From NCBI GenBank assembly GCA_009741485.1, contig CM019215.1:74529735-74593734 (forward strand): 64,000 nucleotides of DNA, given 5' to 3'. This document shows positions 39,401 to 50,980 of the stretch, piece by piece. Within the stretch, counting starts at the first letter, position 1. Every line of letters begins with the position of its first letter. The notes under the pieces were generated by a model that saw only the letters and a program-made list of their open reading frames with translations, searched no databases and was not told the DNA's origin. This DNA comes from Malurus cyaneus samueli (Eukaryota > Chordata > Aves > Passeriformes > Maluridae). A program made the translations under genes and the position numbers.

Positions 39401-41629
39401 AAGCAAACATGGTGCATGTTTCTTTTCTTGGTTTGGGAGCACATTTATCATGTGCATGCTTCTCTACTTGTTAAAGGTCCTTTGGCACAAGCATTCTGTA
39501 TCCAACTGTACCTGAGGTAAAAAGATTGTTTGTGGAAGGAAATATAAATTGTGGTGAGTTGCTACTATCCATGAAATAGCAAAATCTTGAAAAATACAGA
39601 AGATGCAACAAATGAAATTAGGCTCACAGTACCTGGGATTTGCTGGAAAACAAATAAAGGCTTAATTAGGGATTACAAACTGGGATACACACATGGCTTC
39701 GATGTAAATCTCCAATCCTGCTGACTTGCAAAAGCCCTTATAAAGTATTTGGTTGTAACTGCACATAAACAATAATCAGGGCAATATTTGTGTAGTAATC
39801 AAGAAGAATATACATTTGTCTGATAACAAACTACTGGCCATAGCCTGCCCTAAATACCTAAAAACCTGATAACTCTGTCATGAAGGTAGAGATTAGATTG
39901 CTCAGCTGTGACTCTGTGGAAGTTAATCCTTTTATTGCTGTTCCTGTAAAATTTCAGGCAGCAAAGTAGCGTTTCAGTAACATCACATCACCATTTTGCA
40001 GGGCTGTGTGATAACGTTTCAACAGTATTTGCAAGTTGTTACTCTTTTTGAAAGCTGAAGTCAGAAAGATCTCTGCTGATTGTAGTACCTCATTTTTGTT
40101 GGGCTCTGTCTGGGGCTTGCATCTGTGATAGCAGAAAATCTACTGAGAGGCAGCTAGTTCTTAGTTGTATGTAACATTACTTTGTATTCAGCCTTCTATG
40201 AAATTTCCTGTGAATTTTTAATGATTTGTATTCAAGGTTTTAGCAAGTGTGTGAAAAATATACAGCCTATAATTATATCTACCTGTGCAAAACAGAAAAT
40301 TAGAATGATTCATTTCCCTTGGAGTTCTTTCATTAAACATTCGTTTGACAGTTCTTTGGAAAAAGTCACCTTCTATTTTCAAATAGTAGGAAAAACAGAA
40401 ATATTTTTTCTTAGCCTTTCATTATGCATGAATTAGATATTTGCTTTAATACTTGAAATGTAATTTTTTTTCCATTCATAGAGGTTTTTGTTTTCATTAA
40501 TGACCCAATATATGTGTCTCCTTCTGTTTTCACAGACAAAGTTTGCTTTGAAGTACTGTGAAAGATTTTGTATATTCTTAGTTAACACTCCCACATAAAG
40601 GTTTTATAAATACTGATATGGTTACACATGTGCTCAACTTCTTTTAAATAACTGAACAGTGTACCTGACTGCTTGTCATGCTTGAAAACTGGGAGCAGAG
40701 GCTACAAATATGCCTCCCTCTTCTCTTCTCCCATTTTTTATTGCATCCTGTCACAAACTTGTAATCAGACATACCTGTGTTTGTTTGTTTTGTCTCATGG
40801 AGTGGTCACAGTCTTGCTGTGCTTTAGGGTTTGTGTTTCCTGTCTTGCTGAGTGTGGGAATGTGGGGCTTTGGGCAGGCAATCCCTGTGGAGGACTCTGT
40901 GCATGGGAGCGGCTTCGGCTTCTGGGGCAGCCAGATGTGGGTGCCCACATCTCTCTGGGTGAGGAAAGCACAAGCTCCTGGCCCCTGGGTGCTATCAACC
41001 CTCTACCAAGGCTACACACGAGGAAAAGTGGCCGTGAGGGTAACAGGCAGTGAGATGCAGGGAATAGATTCACTCTTCTGCACTGACCTTCTCACAGACT
41101 CTAGACTTCCTCTGATTTTCCCAAAGCTTAATGAAAAGATGTTTCATAGCCTTGGCTAAAATGATAGTGGACTTTGTGTTAGCCAGGGGTGCACGTCAAG
41201 ATTGACAGTCACATTCAGTTCATTCCCAACCTGAATATAAATATGATTTTTTTTTTTCTATTTCCACTCTTCCTCTGGCCTCAAAAGATTGCAATTCCGT
41301 GTTAGTCCTCCATCATCTTGCTACTTCTTGCTACTCCATCCCCTTCCCCCTGAGCTATAACTGGGGTTAGAGGTGTTCAGAGGACTGCTCATTAGGGGCA
41401 GAAAGGGTGTTGCTGACTGAAATTCTACAGGGCTGAGCAGGACATAAGTGGCAGTGGTGCATCGCAGCATCAGTACATTCAGCTGACAACATCTTACCAA
41501 ACCTCATGTGGTCTCGTCTTCAGGCGCCAGAATCAATTTTTCCTTTGCACCTTGGTTGATCTGAATTTGATTTTCTCAGTGATGCGTGCTGGGCTTTGGG
41601 TAATCAATTCTTTATCTTTTCTGTTACAG
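36487..41629. other. Non-coding intronic sequence up to the BASP1 acceptor
   Basis: Intronic DNA leading to the BASP1 coding exon. No named repeat was found. A GC-richer stretch at about 40800-41050 supports overlapping frames of 126 and 149 codons on the + strand, without recognisable domains. The last 20 bases before 41629 form the pyrimidine tract of the acceptor. Confidence 0.55.
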
Positions 41630-41638
41630 AGCTCCAAC

Positions 41639-42370
41639 ATGGGAGGCAAACTGAGCAAGAAGAAGAAGGGATACAGTGTCAATGACGAAAAAGCTAAAGA
41701 CAAAGACAAGAAGGCTGAAGGAGCAGCAACTGAGGAAGAGGAGACTCCAAAGGAGGCTGGGGATGCCCAGAAAACCACAGAGACCACAGAAGTGAAGGAG
41801 AACAACAAGGAGGAGAAGGGAGAAAAGGATACTCAGGTCGCTGCCAATAAGACGGAAGAGAAAGAAGGGGAGAAGGAGAAAACAGCGACCCAGGAAGAAA
41901 CCCAGAAAACAGAACCTGAGAAGTCAGAGGCTGTTGTCGATGCAAAAGTAGAGCCACAGAAGAACACCGAACAGGCACCCAAGCAAGAGGAGCCGACTGC
42001 TGCCTCTGCTCCGGCTGCCAGTAGCGAAGCACCCAAACCCTCTGAGCCTAGCAGCGACGCAAAAGCTTCCCAGCCCTCAGAAGCCACGGCTCCCAGTAAA
42101 GCAGATGACAAGAGCAAAGAGGAAGGGGAAGCCAAAAAGACTGAGGCTCCCGCAGCGCCTGCAGCCCAAGAAACTAAAAGTGAAGTGGCCCCAGCTTCAG
42201 ACTCAAAACCTAGCAGCAACGAGGCTGCGCCTTCTTCCAAGGAGCCCGCGGCAACAGCAGCGCCTAGTTCGACTGCTAAAGCCTCGGAGCCCGCGGCCCC
42301 TGCAGAGGATGCGAAACCTTCTGAAGCTCCAGCCACTAATTCGGATCAAACCATAGCAGTGCAAGAATAA
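41639..42370 (+). CDS. BASP1: Brain acid soluble protein 1 (CAP-23 / NAP-22)
   Basis: 243-residue growth-associated protein of the GAP-43/MARCKS/CAP-23 group, which binds the inner face of the plasma membrane, PI(4,5)P2 and calmodulin, and regulates cortical actin and neurite growth; a nuclear form is known as a WT1 co-repressor. The N-terminus starts Met-Gly-Gly-Lys-Leu-Ser with four lysines at 7-10: Gly2 is the myristoylation site, Ser6 the PKC site, and residues 2 to about 25 the basic effector domain. The rest is disordered: Glu/Lys/Thr-rich (about 30-120), then Ala/Pro/Ser-rich (about 120-235), ending in TIAVQE. There is no Arg, Cys, His, Phe or Trp, and only one Leu, Ile and Tyr. The length is close to known orthologues (about 220-245). 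The ATG at 41639 was chosen over in-frame upstream ATGs (41552, 41582) because those lie before the splice acceptor, and because this one has A at -3, G at +4 and creates the myristoylation signal. It is intact, with no frameshift. Confidence 0.98.
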   Translation: MGGKLSKKKKGYSVNDEKAKDKDKKAEGAATEEEETPKEAGDAQKTTETTEVKENNKEEKGEKDTQVAANKTEEKEGEKEKTATQEETQKTEPEKSEAVVDAKVEPQKNTEQAPKQEEPTAASAPAASSEAPKPSEPSSDAKASQPSEATAPSKADDKSKEEGEAKKTEAPAAPAAQETKSEVAPASDSKPSSNEAAPSSKEPAATAAPSSTAKASEPAAPAEDAKPSEAPATNSDQTIAVQE

Positions 42371-42535
42371 ATTGGACAGCCTGTTGAAACAACCACTTAA
42401 AACAACCTGTGTCTTTTTTTTATTTTTTCAGCTCTACTAACTTGTTCAGATCTGAAATAGCGAATATGTATTGCCCAGAAAAGAAGGAGAAAAAAAAAAA
42501 AAAAGAGAAAAATTGAAAAGGATGTCCCACAAGTT

Positions 42536-42553
42536 GGGAGGGAGGGAGGGGGG
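42536..42553 (+). promoter_or_regulatory. G-quadruplex motif in BASP1 3' UTR
   Basis: Four G-runs (GGG-A-GGG-A-GGG-A-GGGGGG) with one-base loops, fitting the canonical G3+N1-7 pattern with very short loops, which favour stable parallel quadruplexes. It lies on the transcribed sense strand, so it could fold in the mRNA. The sequence is direct evidence; folding and function are inference. Confidence 0.6.
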
Positions 42554-42638
42554 AGAATCCAAATAGTATTTTTGTGGGGAAATATCTAATATACTTTCTG
42601 CCAACTTGACACAAGTCCTGAATTAAAAAAAATAATTA

Positions 42639-42644
42639 AATAAA
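42639..42644 (+). terminator. BASP1: Internal AATAAA, possible proximal poly(A) signal
   Basis: Canonical hexamer about 270 bases after the stop codon, in an A-rich stretch. Use of this site would give a short 3' UTR that still holds the G-quadruplex. The downstream U/GU-rich element is weak, so it may not be used. Confidence 0.35.
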
Positions 42645-43220
42645 TGGATGTCTGAAAGTACAGCACATCTTTTGTATCTGAACTGCTGTAAATGCACTCC
42701 ACCAGTGTATCAAAATCTTCTTTTTGTTCTGTAATGGGGTTTGGGAGTGATGTGTTTGATTCTGCCCACTAGGTTTGTGCCAAGGCAATCAGATCTTTAT
42801 GAAAGCAGTATTTTCTGTGGTTTTTTTTTTTTCTTTCTTTCTTTCTTATTTTGATATTTTTTTTATGCAGTGGATGAATGCCAACTTTCAGACAAAACCC
42901 ACTTAGCTGTCCACATATTTCTCAATGCCAATCCTCCAATTCTTCCTCTCCAAATATTTTTTGGGAGTAAAAAACATTCTCATCCTACTTAGCCTACCTA
43001 GATTTCTCATGACGAGTTAATGCATGTCCGTGGTTGGGTGCACCTGTAGTTCTGTTTATTGGTCAGTGGAAATGAAAAAGTCTGCGTTCATTGCAGTTCC
43101 AGTTTCTCTTCCATTCTGTGTCACAGACACCAACACACACTCATTGGAAAACAAATGAAAAAACAAAATGTACAATGGATGCATTGAAATTATATGTAAT
43201 TGTATAAATGGTGCAACAGT

Positions 43221-43226
43221 AATAAA
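43221..43226 (+). terminator. BASP1: Terminal AATAAA poly(A) signal of BASP1
   Basis: Canonical hexamer about 850 bases after the stop codon, the last in a continuous UTR-like stretch. Cleavage is expected 10-30 bases downstream. The resulting 3' UTR length fits known BASP1 messages. Confidence 0.7.
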
Positions 43227-45548
43227 AGTAACATAATTTAAAAAATATATAAGTGTAAAGACTGATTAAATCTTCACTTTTACCCCTTTAGAGGCTGAGG
43301 TTCTTACTCTTAGAGAAGTAGTATTACACCTGGGGCTGTTTACTTTCCTATAAATAGTCACTCTCCAACAGCCATAAGTGCTCCCAGGTGAGGCTGGAAG
43401 AAGTGGCGAATGAGCAGCACATCTCACATATGTTTTATCCCAGGTGGAATAGAAACGGCTTTTGCCTGCCTTAACATGTGGAAAAAAAATGCTCTCTTGC
43501 TCTTTTGAAGAGCCACAGGCATGCTAACTGGGTTTTAACTGGGACTTAGACAGTGGGTTTGATAAACTGATCTTTTAAATTGAGGCAATTAAATTTAATC
43601 CTAGTCCAATTAAAATATTTCAAGTGCTGATGCACTTTGTTCTTTTCCCCATTATTATTGTGTAGGACATGAACCACAGCTGCCACATAAGGTCAATTCT
43701 GTGTGTTTGAAATATGGATAAACTTGTGTAGCTGAGCACGGTTTAGCCCAGCACAAACTTTTGCCTATTTGCCTCATTTTTATTCAACAGAACTGCTGAG
43801 TAATTGCAGTTTCTGCTGAGCACTGTCATTGCTGGATATGGACAATGGTTCCAGTGCAGAGCCCAGGATTCACAAAACTGGTTAAAGCAGCATATTTGGC
43901 CTGCTCATTAGTAAACTTTTGGGCAGAGCAGAAAGTTCTGAAAGAAGTGGGCAGTGGTAAAAAGAAATGCAGCTGGTACACATACCAAAGGGATGAGCAG
44001 GCTTGCATTTAGTAAATCCAGGAAAATGGTGTTTTAAAATGGCATAAATTATTTCACATACTTTCTCTCCATGCAGTGAGGATGATTCACTCTACAGACA
44101 TCCATAATACTAATCCATATCTTTTCTTTCAGCAATACAAGCTTCCTATACCGTGCTGGCAATACTGTTGTGCACCTGGGAGAAGCTTACTGCAAAGTCA
44201 GGATTACTTCTGTTGGGTTTAGAGCAGGCCATCCATTCACCTCCGTGAGTCTTGCACCACCATCAAGCTTTTGCATCTTTAATATGATGGAGTCATTTTC
44301 ATGCATAACACATTACAATGAAGAGGATTCTTCTGCACAGAGAAAAGTCAGCTAAATACTCTGGCTTATGAGCAAGGCAGGATTTTTTATATTATATAGC
44401 TGAAATATTGTGAGGGGTTAGGCAGATAACACTTTTGCAGTAATTGACAAAGATTTTTGCATCTGTAGTTGTCACAACATACAGCATCCTTGGGCAGCTG
44501 AGTTTGCAGCTTTCCTGCACACCTGTAATAGCCCTCTGCCATCGTTTCCCAGTGTAGATGTGTCCTGGAAAGGGAGAACTGCTCTCCACAGCTACAGCAT
44601 GAATCTGCATGAGATGAGTCTGGGACAGAGAGGACGAGTGCAGGGATCCTGTGGTGCTTGTATCCTGTGTGATGCAGCACTGAATCAACCTGAAGCTGAT
44701 GGGACCAAATCTGTGTTCTCCTTTGGGCTGGAAGTTGCTGCCAGTGGAAAATAGGTATGTAACTTGTTTGCTGGGGTGGTATGGGAATTTGCCTAGTAAC
44801 AATAGCACACACATTCACTTTCAATGTAATGTTCAAAGTAGCATGGAATCTCTTACCAAAGTAGTTTGACAATCCAAACGTGCCTTTTTTCCAGTTGGCA
44901 TACTTAAAGTTGGTGAGATGCTGAATGCAGTCTTACTTTAATTCTTTGAGGTAATCAAAATACCGCTGAGGTCCACAGCTATACCCAAACCCAGCAACCT
45001 CTGCAGCTGTCAACAGCAAACTCTTAACACTCACACTGAGATTCTCACACCCTGCTTGTTTGGGCAGTTTCATCCCAACAGTGTCAATACTGCAAAGAAA
45101 TGTTGTGTCCCACGTGGCTGGAAATCAATGGTATATGGTCAAAGAAATAGGCAAGTGTGTTTGGAAAACTGAGAGGCAGCACTGCCAAAGATTGGTGCTC
45201 TTAAAAGTGTTCAGTATTTTCAACAAATAAAAATAGAAAGTTGCTATATGATGTTTTAAATAATTTCATTAATAGAGAGGCCAGGGATTTTTTTTTTCAT
45301 AATTGCCAGAATTCTTAGTTTATAACTGCTAATTAAAAGGCATTCTGTCTGGGGCCTCTGCTTCAAAATGCTCCTACTATACCTACATATGCAGGGAAAG
45401 AAATAATCTCTGTTCAAAGATCTTATGAACTAAGCATATATATTTATAAGAAATGTGATTCTTGGTGCTTGTTGAAACTGCCATTAGAAGAGGTGAGAGC
45501 CTAGGGGCCTGCTTTTCTGCAGTCCAATGTCTCATCTCCAAGATGCTC

Positions 45549-45564
45549 TTTTTTTTTTTTTTTT
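45549..45564. repeat. T16 homopolymer
   Basis: Sixteen Ts within AT-rich intergenic DNA. Confidence 0.85.
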
Positions 45565-45922
45565 GAGTTATAGTCACTGTTTAATGACAGCAAAAGTATA
45601 CTGAGGGTACAGAGCTACCGGCACGTTAATGCTCTGAGCATAAGCACATTGCAGATAACCTCAGAGGACCCAACCCTTTTGTGAAAGTGTGCCAAAGGAA
45701 CAGAGAAATTCAAGCCTGGGAAAGAACCTTTGCTATTGTTTAGAGCCCCTACAGAGACATGTTTGCAAAGTCTCTCTCCCTTGTTTTGCCCTGGAGACTG
45801 TCAAGAATCTGTTGCTTTCCCTTCAACAATGGGAAGGTCAGTGCCATTGGCTTTGCTCACACTTTGCTTGTACTTGCACAGCAAAGAGAAGCTAAGCTGC
45901 TGTTAGATGTACAGCAACTTTA

Positions 45923-45964
45923 CCTTTCCTTTTTTCTTTTTTTTCTCTCTCTCTTTTCTTTTTT

Positions 45965-45996
<32 letters not shown>

Positions 45997-46002
45997 TTTT
46001 CT
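45923..46002. repeat. Polypyrimidine T/C tract
   Basis: Eighty bases almost entirely T and C, beginning CTTTCC and containing a (CT)n core, then two long T runs separated by one C. A chance frame through it yields a Phe-only peptide. Confidence 0.93.
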
Positions 46003-46808
46003 GTGGTTGAATGTTCCTTGTTCTATTTTTATAATTAATTTTGGAGATGGAAAAAAATCCTTGAAATTATGCTAAATCATTCATAATGAAATAGGTTCCT
46101 AGAAGCAATGCCTACCACTTGCCCTGTAGTTGGTTCTGTGCACTTTCCATCCAGCTGGGTGCCAGTGTACTGAATCAGTGGGTGAATCAAGCCCTCAGTC
46201 TTCCTTCAGCTGCTTCCTATCATTCCATCACAATTCTGTGAATTTATCCTTTAACCAAACAGGGGAGTGTCTCAAAGAGATGCCTCAGATTTGCTGCCAC
46301 TGCTGCTAGAAAGCATTTTCTTACAGTCCATTTCTTCAGTGCATCTGCTACATTTTCATTGCTGTCTTGTTGCACAGAATTCAGTCTTTAACGTTCCTTT
46401 TTAAGATTTTTGAGATGCTAATCAGGTGGTTTGCTGTTTTTATTCAGGGGTACACCTTTTTTTTTCCTGCACTAAGCTCCTGACATTTAACTTGACTGCG
46501 ATTTGGTTGACTTTCTGCCTTTAATTTCTTTATTTATATATATAAAATTTTTACATCCTGTTTTATATTTAACCTACCCACCATATTTCATGCAACATGA
46601 ATGCATATCAGCAGTTAAGCAGTCAGATTTAGAAACCATGGTGCTGAAACCATGTGAAAAACATAGCAAGCCAAAGGAATGGCGATGTATCTGTGGTTTC
46701 CTTCATGCTGTGAGACAGAGTTTTCTCCAGGACTGGCAAAGCTTTTCTTGCTGCATTTATCGTGGTGGGGTCAAGATCTGGCTACAGGATTAAGTAAGCA
46801 GAATAGGA

Positions 46809-46813
46809 TTATT

Positions 46814-46849
<36 letters not shown>

Positions 46850-46858
46850 TTTATTTTT
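46809..46858 (+). repeat. (ATTT)n tetranucleotide microsatellite
   Basis: About ten TTTA units in a row with imperfect edges. Likely length-variable. Confidence 0.95.
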
Positions 46859-49800
46859 ACAATTTGTTTGTTGGGAAAGAGATGAAAGGAGCAAATGTTT
46901 TCAAATACGGACTCAGGAGTTGGGACACAGCACATATGACCCAATCCTTTTGTTTTCTGGAGACAACACTATTGTGTGTTGACTGTCCAGCATTGACTGT
47001 CCTGTTGACCACAGGACTACCAAGTCTATCAGCTTGCCAGGATATTTGTCTCTCTTTTAGCATATTTGCTTGTCTAGGCAATAAATATTAATTTCAAGTC
47101 TAACATGGCTGTTTAATGTATTGTCTCCATCTTTAACTTGTCTTCTCTCCACAGTGTAAGTCTGACATCTCTGAGAGCCTTCCTCTCAATGCCCATGGAG
47201 GCTGACTGAGCTTCTTCATATCTTAACTTGACCAAAATGATTTTTGAGACAGTTCAGTCAAGTGATATGCAGATTAGGTGGAGTTACAAGGTTGTTTCAC
47301 TTACTAAGCAACAATTTAAAGGCTTTAGATGATACTCCTGCTGAGGTTAGTGTGAAGTCTTCCTACAAGTCCTATCAGACTTTTATTTGTTATGTCATCA
47401 GGTTGCTGCAAAATGCAGAGCTTGCTAAACATCACTGCTGGTTCAGCTGGCCAGTAATTTTAGATTAGCACTCAGTAAAGTTTGACATTTGGTCTCTCCT
47501 GAGAATTAAACAAATTGTACTGGGTTCAATTCAAGGACAGAAGTAGAGCTGTTCACATTCGGAGATAGATAAGTAATAGAAGTAATTTTTTACCTTTATT
47601 GAGTTCCATCCTGTTCAGAACACCTATGAAACAAGTCTGCCCCTAGCTGGTCTTTTACTTTGGGAATGGGGCAAATCTCATAGCAGCAAGACTGTAAGTT
47701 CTCCTAGCCACAAAATGGTCTTTAAAACTTGATAGTTTTTACTTTAAGCCTTAAATCCAAAAAGCAGATGTTTTAATCCCAGGCTGCACAGACACCTGAG
47801 AAGAAGGGCTACTAGAAGTACCTCATGTGGCACCAAGCCAGCTGCTGGTCTTTTGTTCCATCTATTCCAATGGCTCTCATTTTTTGGCACACATTTCCCC
47901 CATCCTTGTTTTATTGGCTTTCTACCAGTTTTAGGTTTATTATGTCTTAATGAGAACAGTGTGCAATAATGATAGTTCATACTGTTATTTCATTAATCAC
48001 ATTTTTCTGGCTTTGAATTTTTTTATAGAGTTCTGTCATTACTTGCAGGATTCTGGATTGAGGTGGCAAAAACTTCTGTGTTTACCGACTAGACTATTAA
48101 TTAATTTGGTGGGAAAAAAAAAGCCAAAAAAATAATTATATAACTGGAAATTGGTCCATGCCTGAAAGAGAAAAGCCTTTATTCTGCAACAGTCCAGGAT
48201 TCTGCAATGGCTCACTGTAAGCTAAAAGACCCTATGGAGATTTCAAAAGATATCACATGTCAGTATATTGAATACATTGTTGGTTTAAGCTCTGCTGTTC
48301 TGTCCAATTATCTGAACTTTGTCAGCTGCACTTCATTTTTTTTTTTATTTTTAAATAAAAGACAGCATTCCCAAGCTAGCATTTTGTTTTCAAAAGGCAA
48401 GCAGCAGTATCTTGTAATGACTACATTGCAAAAGAAAATTTCAATCCCATTAAAACTTGAATAACCTTTTCCAGTAAAAGAAGCTCCAAAACTACCTAGA
48501 AATCTCTTCCACAATTTTATTTAGAATAAAATTTAAATAGTTTATTAGTAGCCAGTTTTTCAAGGACATATTCTTATAACCATACTTTTATAGTATATCT
48601 GTTGATGTATGGTAAATGGACAATCTAATGGTGTCTGGCCACACATTGCAGGCTAAGCAAAGAAAACCTGAAACATGGGAGGGCAGATCATCAGCTGGCA
48701 AAATTATGGACTTAAATTCACTGAGCCATATGAAAATAATTTTATTTCAATTATTCCACAGATGAAAAAAAAAGTATTAGCAATAGAATGTCACATTAGG
48801 TTACATAGCATTGAATAGTTGGATATAAGTGAATTAAACTGTTAACATTAATGATAAGCTAATGACAGAGATTTGGATTTGAATTGAAGCAGTGTATGAA
48901 TGTTGATTAGGAAAGTTATACAAGAATACAAGTTCTGAAATGGCACAGTTAAAGGATTTATTTGAGACTTTAGGAAGTCAGTTTTTATGAATGATTCAGA
49001 ATGTTTCTGGGAGACATAGGGGACAACATAAGGATTAGCCTATTTCTACTCATACAGGTGAAAATTGAATGAAGATAAAATTAATGCTAGCAGGGAAAAT
49101 AGGTTCATACTTCCTGGTGAGTGTTAAATTTGAAATGATGTGTCGTGCTGCACTTATCTTGGGCCGGAATTTTGTCTTTCACTCTATTTTGGTGCTCTAG
49201 ATTAGCTGTATCACACACATTGGACCAGACTTTTCACTCCACTGCCACTTTTTCTAGCTATACCAGTTTTTTATCAATTGTTTCTGGTTTAATCAGCCAG
49301 GACCTAGACGCCTACATTACTAAAGATTTAAACAGATGGTGACCCAAACTATCAGATGGACCTTTAACATCCAGCCTAGCTCTGTGGTACTGGGTTCCAT
49401 CTGATCTTGTTTCCTCTGGCTTTGATGTGGCAGGGAAAAGCTGTCAGAGGGTTTTAGTGTGTGTTGTTTCCCTCTCTTCCAAGTGCTCAAAAAGTAAATA
49501 TTGGTTGATATATTCTAGCATGCTGAGCTGGAATCTCATGCAATTTATCTCAGTTGAAAGTCTGAAAAACTGGAAGAAAGCTGTCAGTTTCTTGAGCAAG
49601 AAAAGCAGAGAATGGAAGAGTTTGAAAGTCTGAGAGCTGGCATGAATGTAAAAGTGATATTTAACTTCATGGTAGAGCTAAGATGACAAAGACAAGGGCT
49701 GTGTCCTGAGAAGAGCAGCACGTTAGGAATGGGATCACAAACAGGGTTGCAGAGGAGGAAGCTGGGTACCAAAACATTGTGGCAACAAGAAAAATGAATT

Positions 49801-50881
49801 GCTTTTAGGCAAAGGAATGTCCTCTGTTACAATAATTTTTAGAGAAGAGAGTGCATTTGAAATATCTTTAAGTTTTTTTTTTGTGTGATGTTTATATTCC
49901 TGAGAGGTATTTTGGATTATAAATATAAGAAAACACATTTTGGTGTACTCCTTGAAATTTGTTAACATCATAAGCAAAACTTTTCTACACCAGGATGGAG
50001 GAATGCAAAAAGAAATGAACTGTGATGGCAGTGAAGTTCAAGTTCCTCTCTAGCACCCTGAATATATGCAATACTTCTAATAAAGATGAGAGGATCGGAT
50101 GGAAGCTGTGGCAACAGTTCTACACAGTGATCAGAGCTAATTTTCAGTGAACTTCCTGTTTTGTTGATGCTATCATGAAAGTGTCAGATCGAATGATAAT
50201 TCTAGTCATAATGCTTCACTACAGATATGGTTTTATGTGAATGGCTGTTTCGATTGATTTTATACCTTGCTGTCCAATTTTAAAATCCCAGAATTAGTCT
50301 GATGGCATTGAAAGTAAGAATCAATCTGTTGCAAGTCAGTGACAGGCTATGTGTGGAGAGAAGCTGACTAAAAAGACATTACAAGGTCAGAGAATCATTT
50401 GGGAAGGAGTCAGTCACCAGGGGATGTCAGCAGAAGTTTGCAGTCAGTGTGAAAGGCAAGGGTAATGATTTTCAGAGCAACTCTTTAAATGAATGTGGAG
50501 ACAAGACCTGAGCTGGCAGTGTGGTCTGGATAGCATGGGCTGCAGGTTGGCCATGCTGTGCAAAAAGAAAGCAGAGGAGTTTCGCCTGCATGAGGAGACA
50601 CAGAGAAAGTCACACACTGCTCTTAATTTTCCTTTCACTTCAGCTCTCCCATGCTGATACTCACGTCCTCTTTCAGGCTGACCTTTCCCTCAAGGATCTC
50701 TTTCTCGTCCCCAGCACATGCTTTAGTTGATAATCAAGATTTTCCTGTAGTGGCCGAAACACCCATTTAAAAGGAACCTGACACACACCACGTGCCTTCC
50801 AGAGAGCTCCCGTGCTTCTGAAAAGGCTTCATGTACAGCCTTGCCCTTCAAACCACCTTGTACAAAACAAAAATGTACCAG

Positions 50882-50980
50882 CTCACCTGGTACCTGAAAC
50901 CATCTCATGCTTTACCCTGTTACCATGCAGATTTTCTCCACCATTTTATCACTGTGCAGATACAGGCAGATGTGTAGTGG
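50882..50980 (+). repeat. Diverged interspersed repeat, copy 1
   Basis: About 97 bases align along their whole length with 52905-53001 in the same orientation, at roughly 80% identity by eye. The best shared stretches are 'ttaccctgttacc' and 'agattttctccac', with 'gcagatacag'/'acagatacag' further on. The family was not recognised. It could be an old transposon fragment present twice, or a local segmental duplication. Confidence 0.7.

Larger units (their letters stand above)
1..41629 (+). other. BASP1: BASP1 intron 1 (partial, inferred)
   Basis: The segment ends in a good splice acceptor: a pyrimidine-rich stretch, then CAG with the AG at 41628-41629, nine bases before the BASP1 start codon. 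BASP1 genes are known to have a short non-coding GC-rich first exon, a very long intron, and the whole coding region in the last exon. No GC-rich CpG island of promoter type and no other gene can be seen upstream, so I infer that all of this is intron 1 and that exon 1 and the promoter lie to the left of the window. That the intron continues to the left edge is inference; a small unrecognised exon or non-coding transcript inside cannot be excluded. Confidence 0.75.
41630..43246 (+). other. BASP1: BASP1 terminal exon (coding plus 3' UTR)
   Basis: The exon starts directly after the acceptor AG at 41628-41629. It has nine bases of 5' UTR, the complete reading frame (41639-42370) and about 0.88 kb of 3' UTR. 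The end is placed about 20 bases after the AATAAA at 43221 and is approximate. This matches the known BASP1 arrangement, in which the entire protein is encoded by the last exon. Confidence 0.85.
42371..43246 (+). other. BASP1: BASP1 3' UTR
   Basis: Follows the TAA stop. It contains U-rich stretches, an A15 run (42490-42504), a G-quadruplex motif (42536-42553), an internal AATAAA (42639) and a terminal AATAAA (43221). Its size of about 0.88 kb is in keeping with known BASP1 transcripts. The end point is inferred from the last poly(A) signal. Confidence 0.75.
43247..50881. other. Intergenic sequence downstream of BASP1, no gene seen
   Basis: AT-rich DNA with T-rich runs (45549-45564, 45923-46002) and an (ATTT)n microsatellite (46809-46858). 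Two overlapping - strand frames of 161 and 140 codons at 44387-44872 match no recognised family, and their overlap in different frames points to chance. Nothing else could be named. Confidence 0.55.

Noticed and set aside
40673..41159. Overlapping 126- and 149-codon + strand frames before BASP1
   Set aside because: No domain and no clear coding signal; located in intron. An alternative exon is not excluded but unsupported.
41552..41638. In-frame upstream extension of BASP1 by 29 codons
   Set aside because: It crosses the splice acceptor into the intron; the family start is the Met-Gly-Gly-Lys at 41639.
41833..42336. 167-codon - strand frame opposite BASP1
   Set aside because: An Ala/Ser/Gly/Leu-only product that mirrors the codon bias of BASP1; an antisense shadow of a real gene.
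42105..42356. 83-codon + strand frame inside BASP1 in another frame
   Set aside because: Arg/Leu/Gln/Pro-rich frame-shifted reading of the BASP1 coding region, not an independent gene.
44387..44872. Two overlapping - strand frames of 161 and 140 codons
   Set aside because: Both read the same DNA in different frames, neither resembles a known protein; chance frames.
45759..46010. 83-codon frame with a long Phe run
   Set aside because: Created by the T/C tract at 45923-46002.
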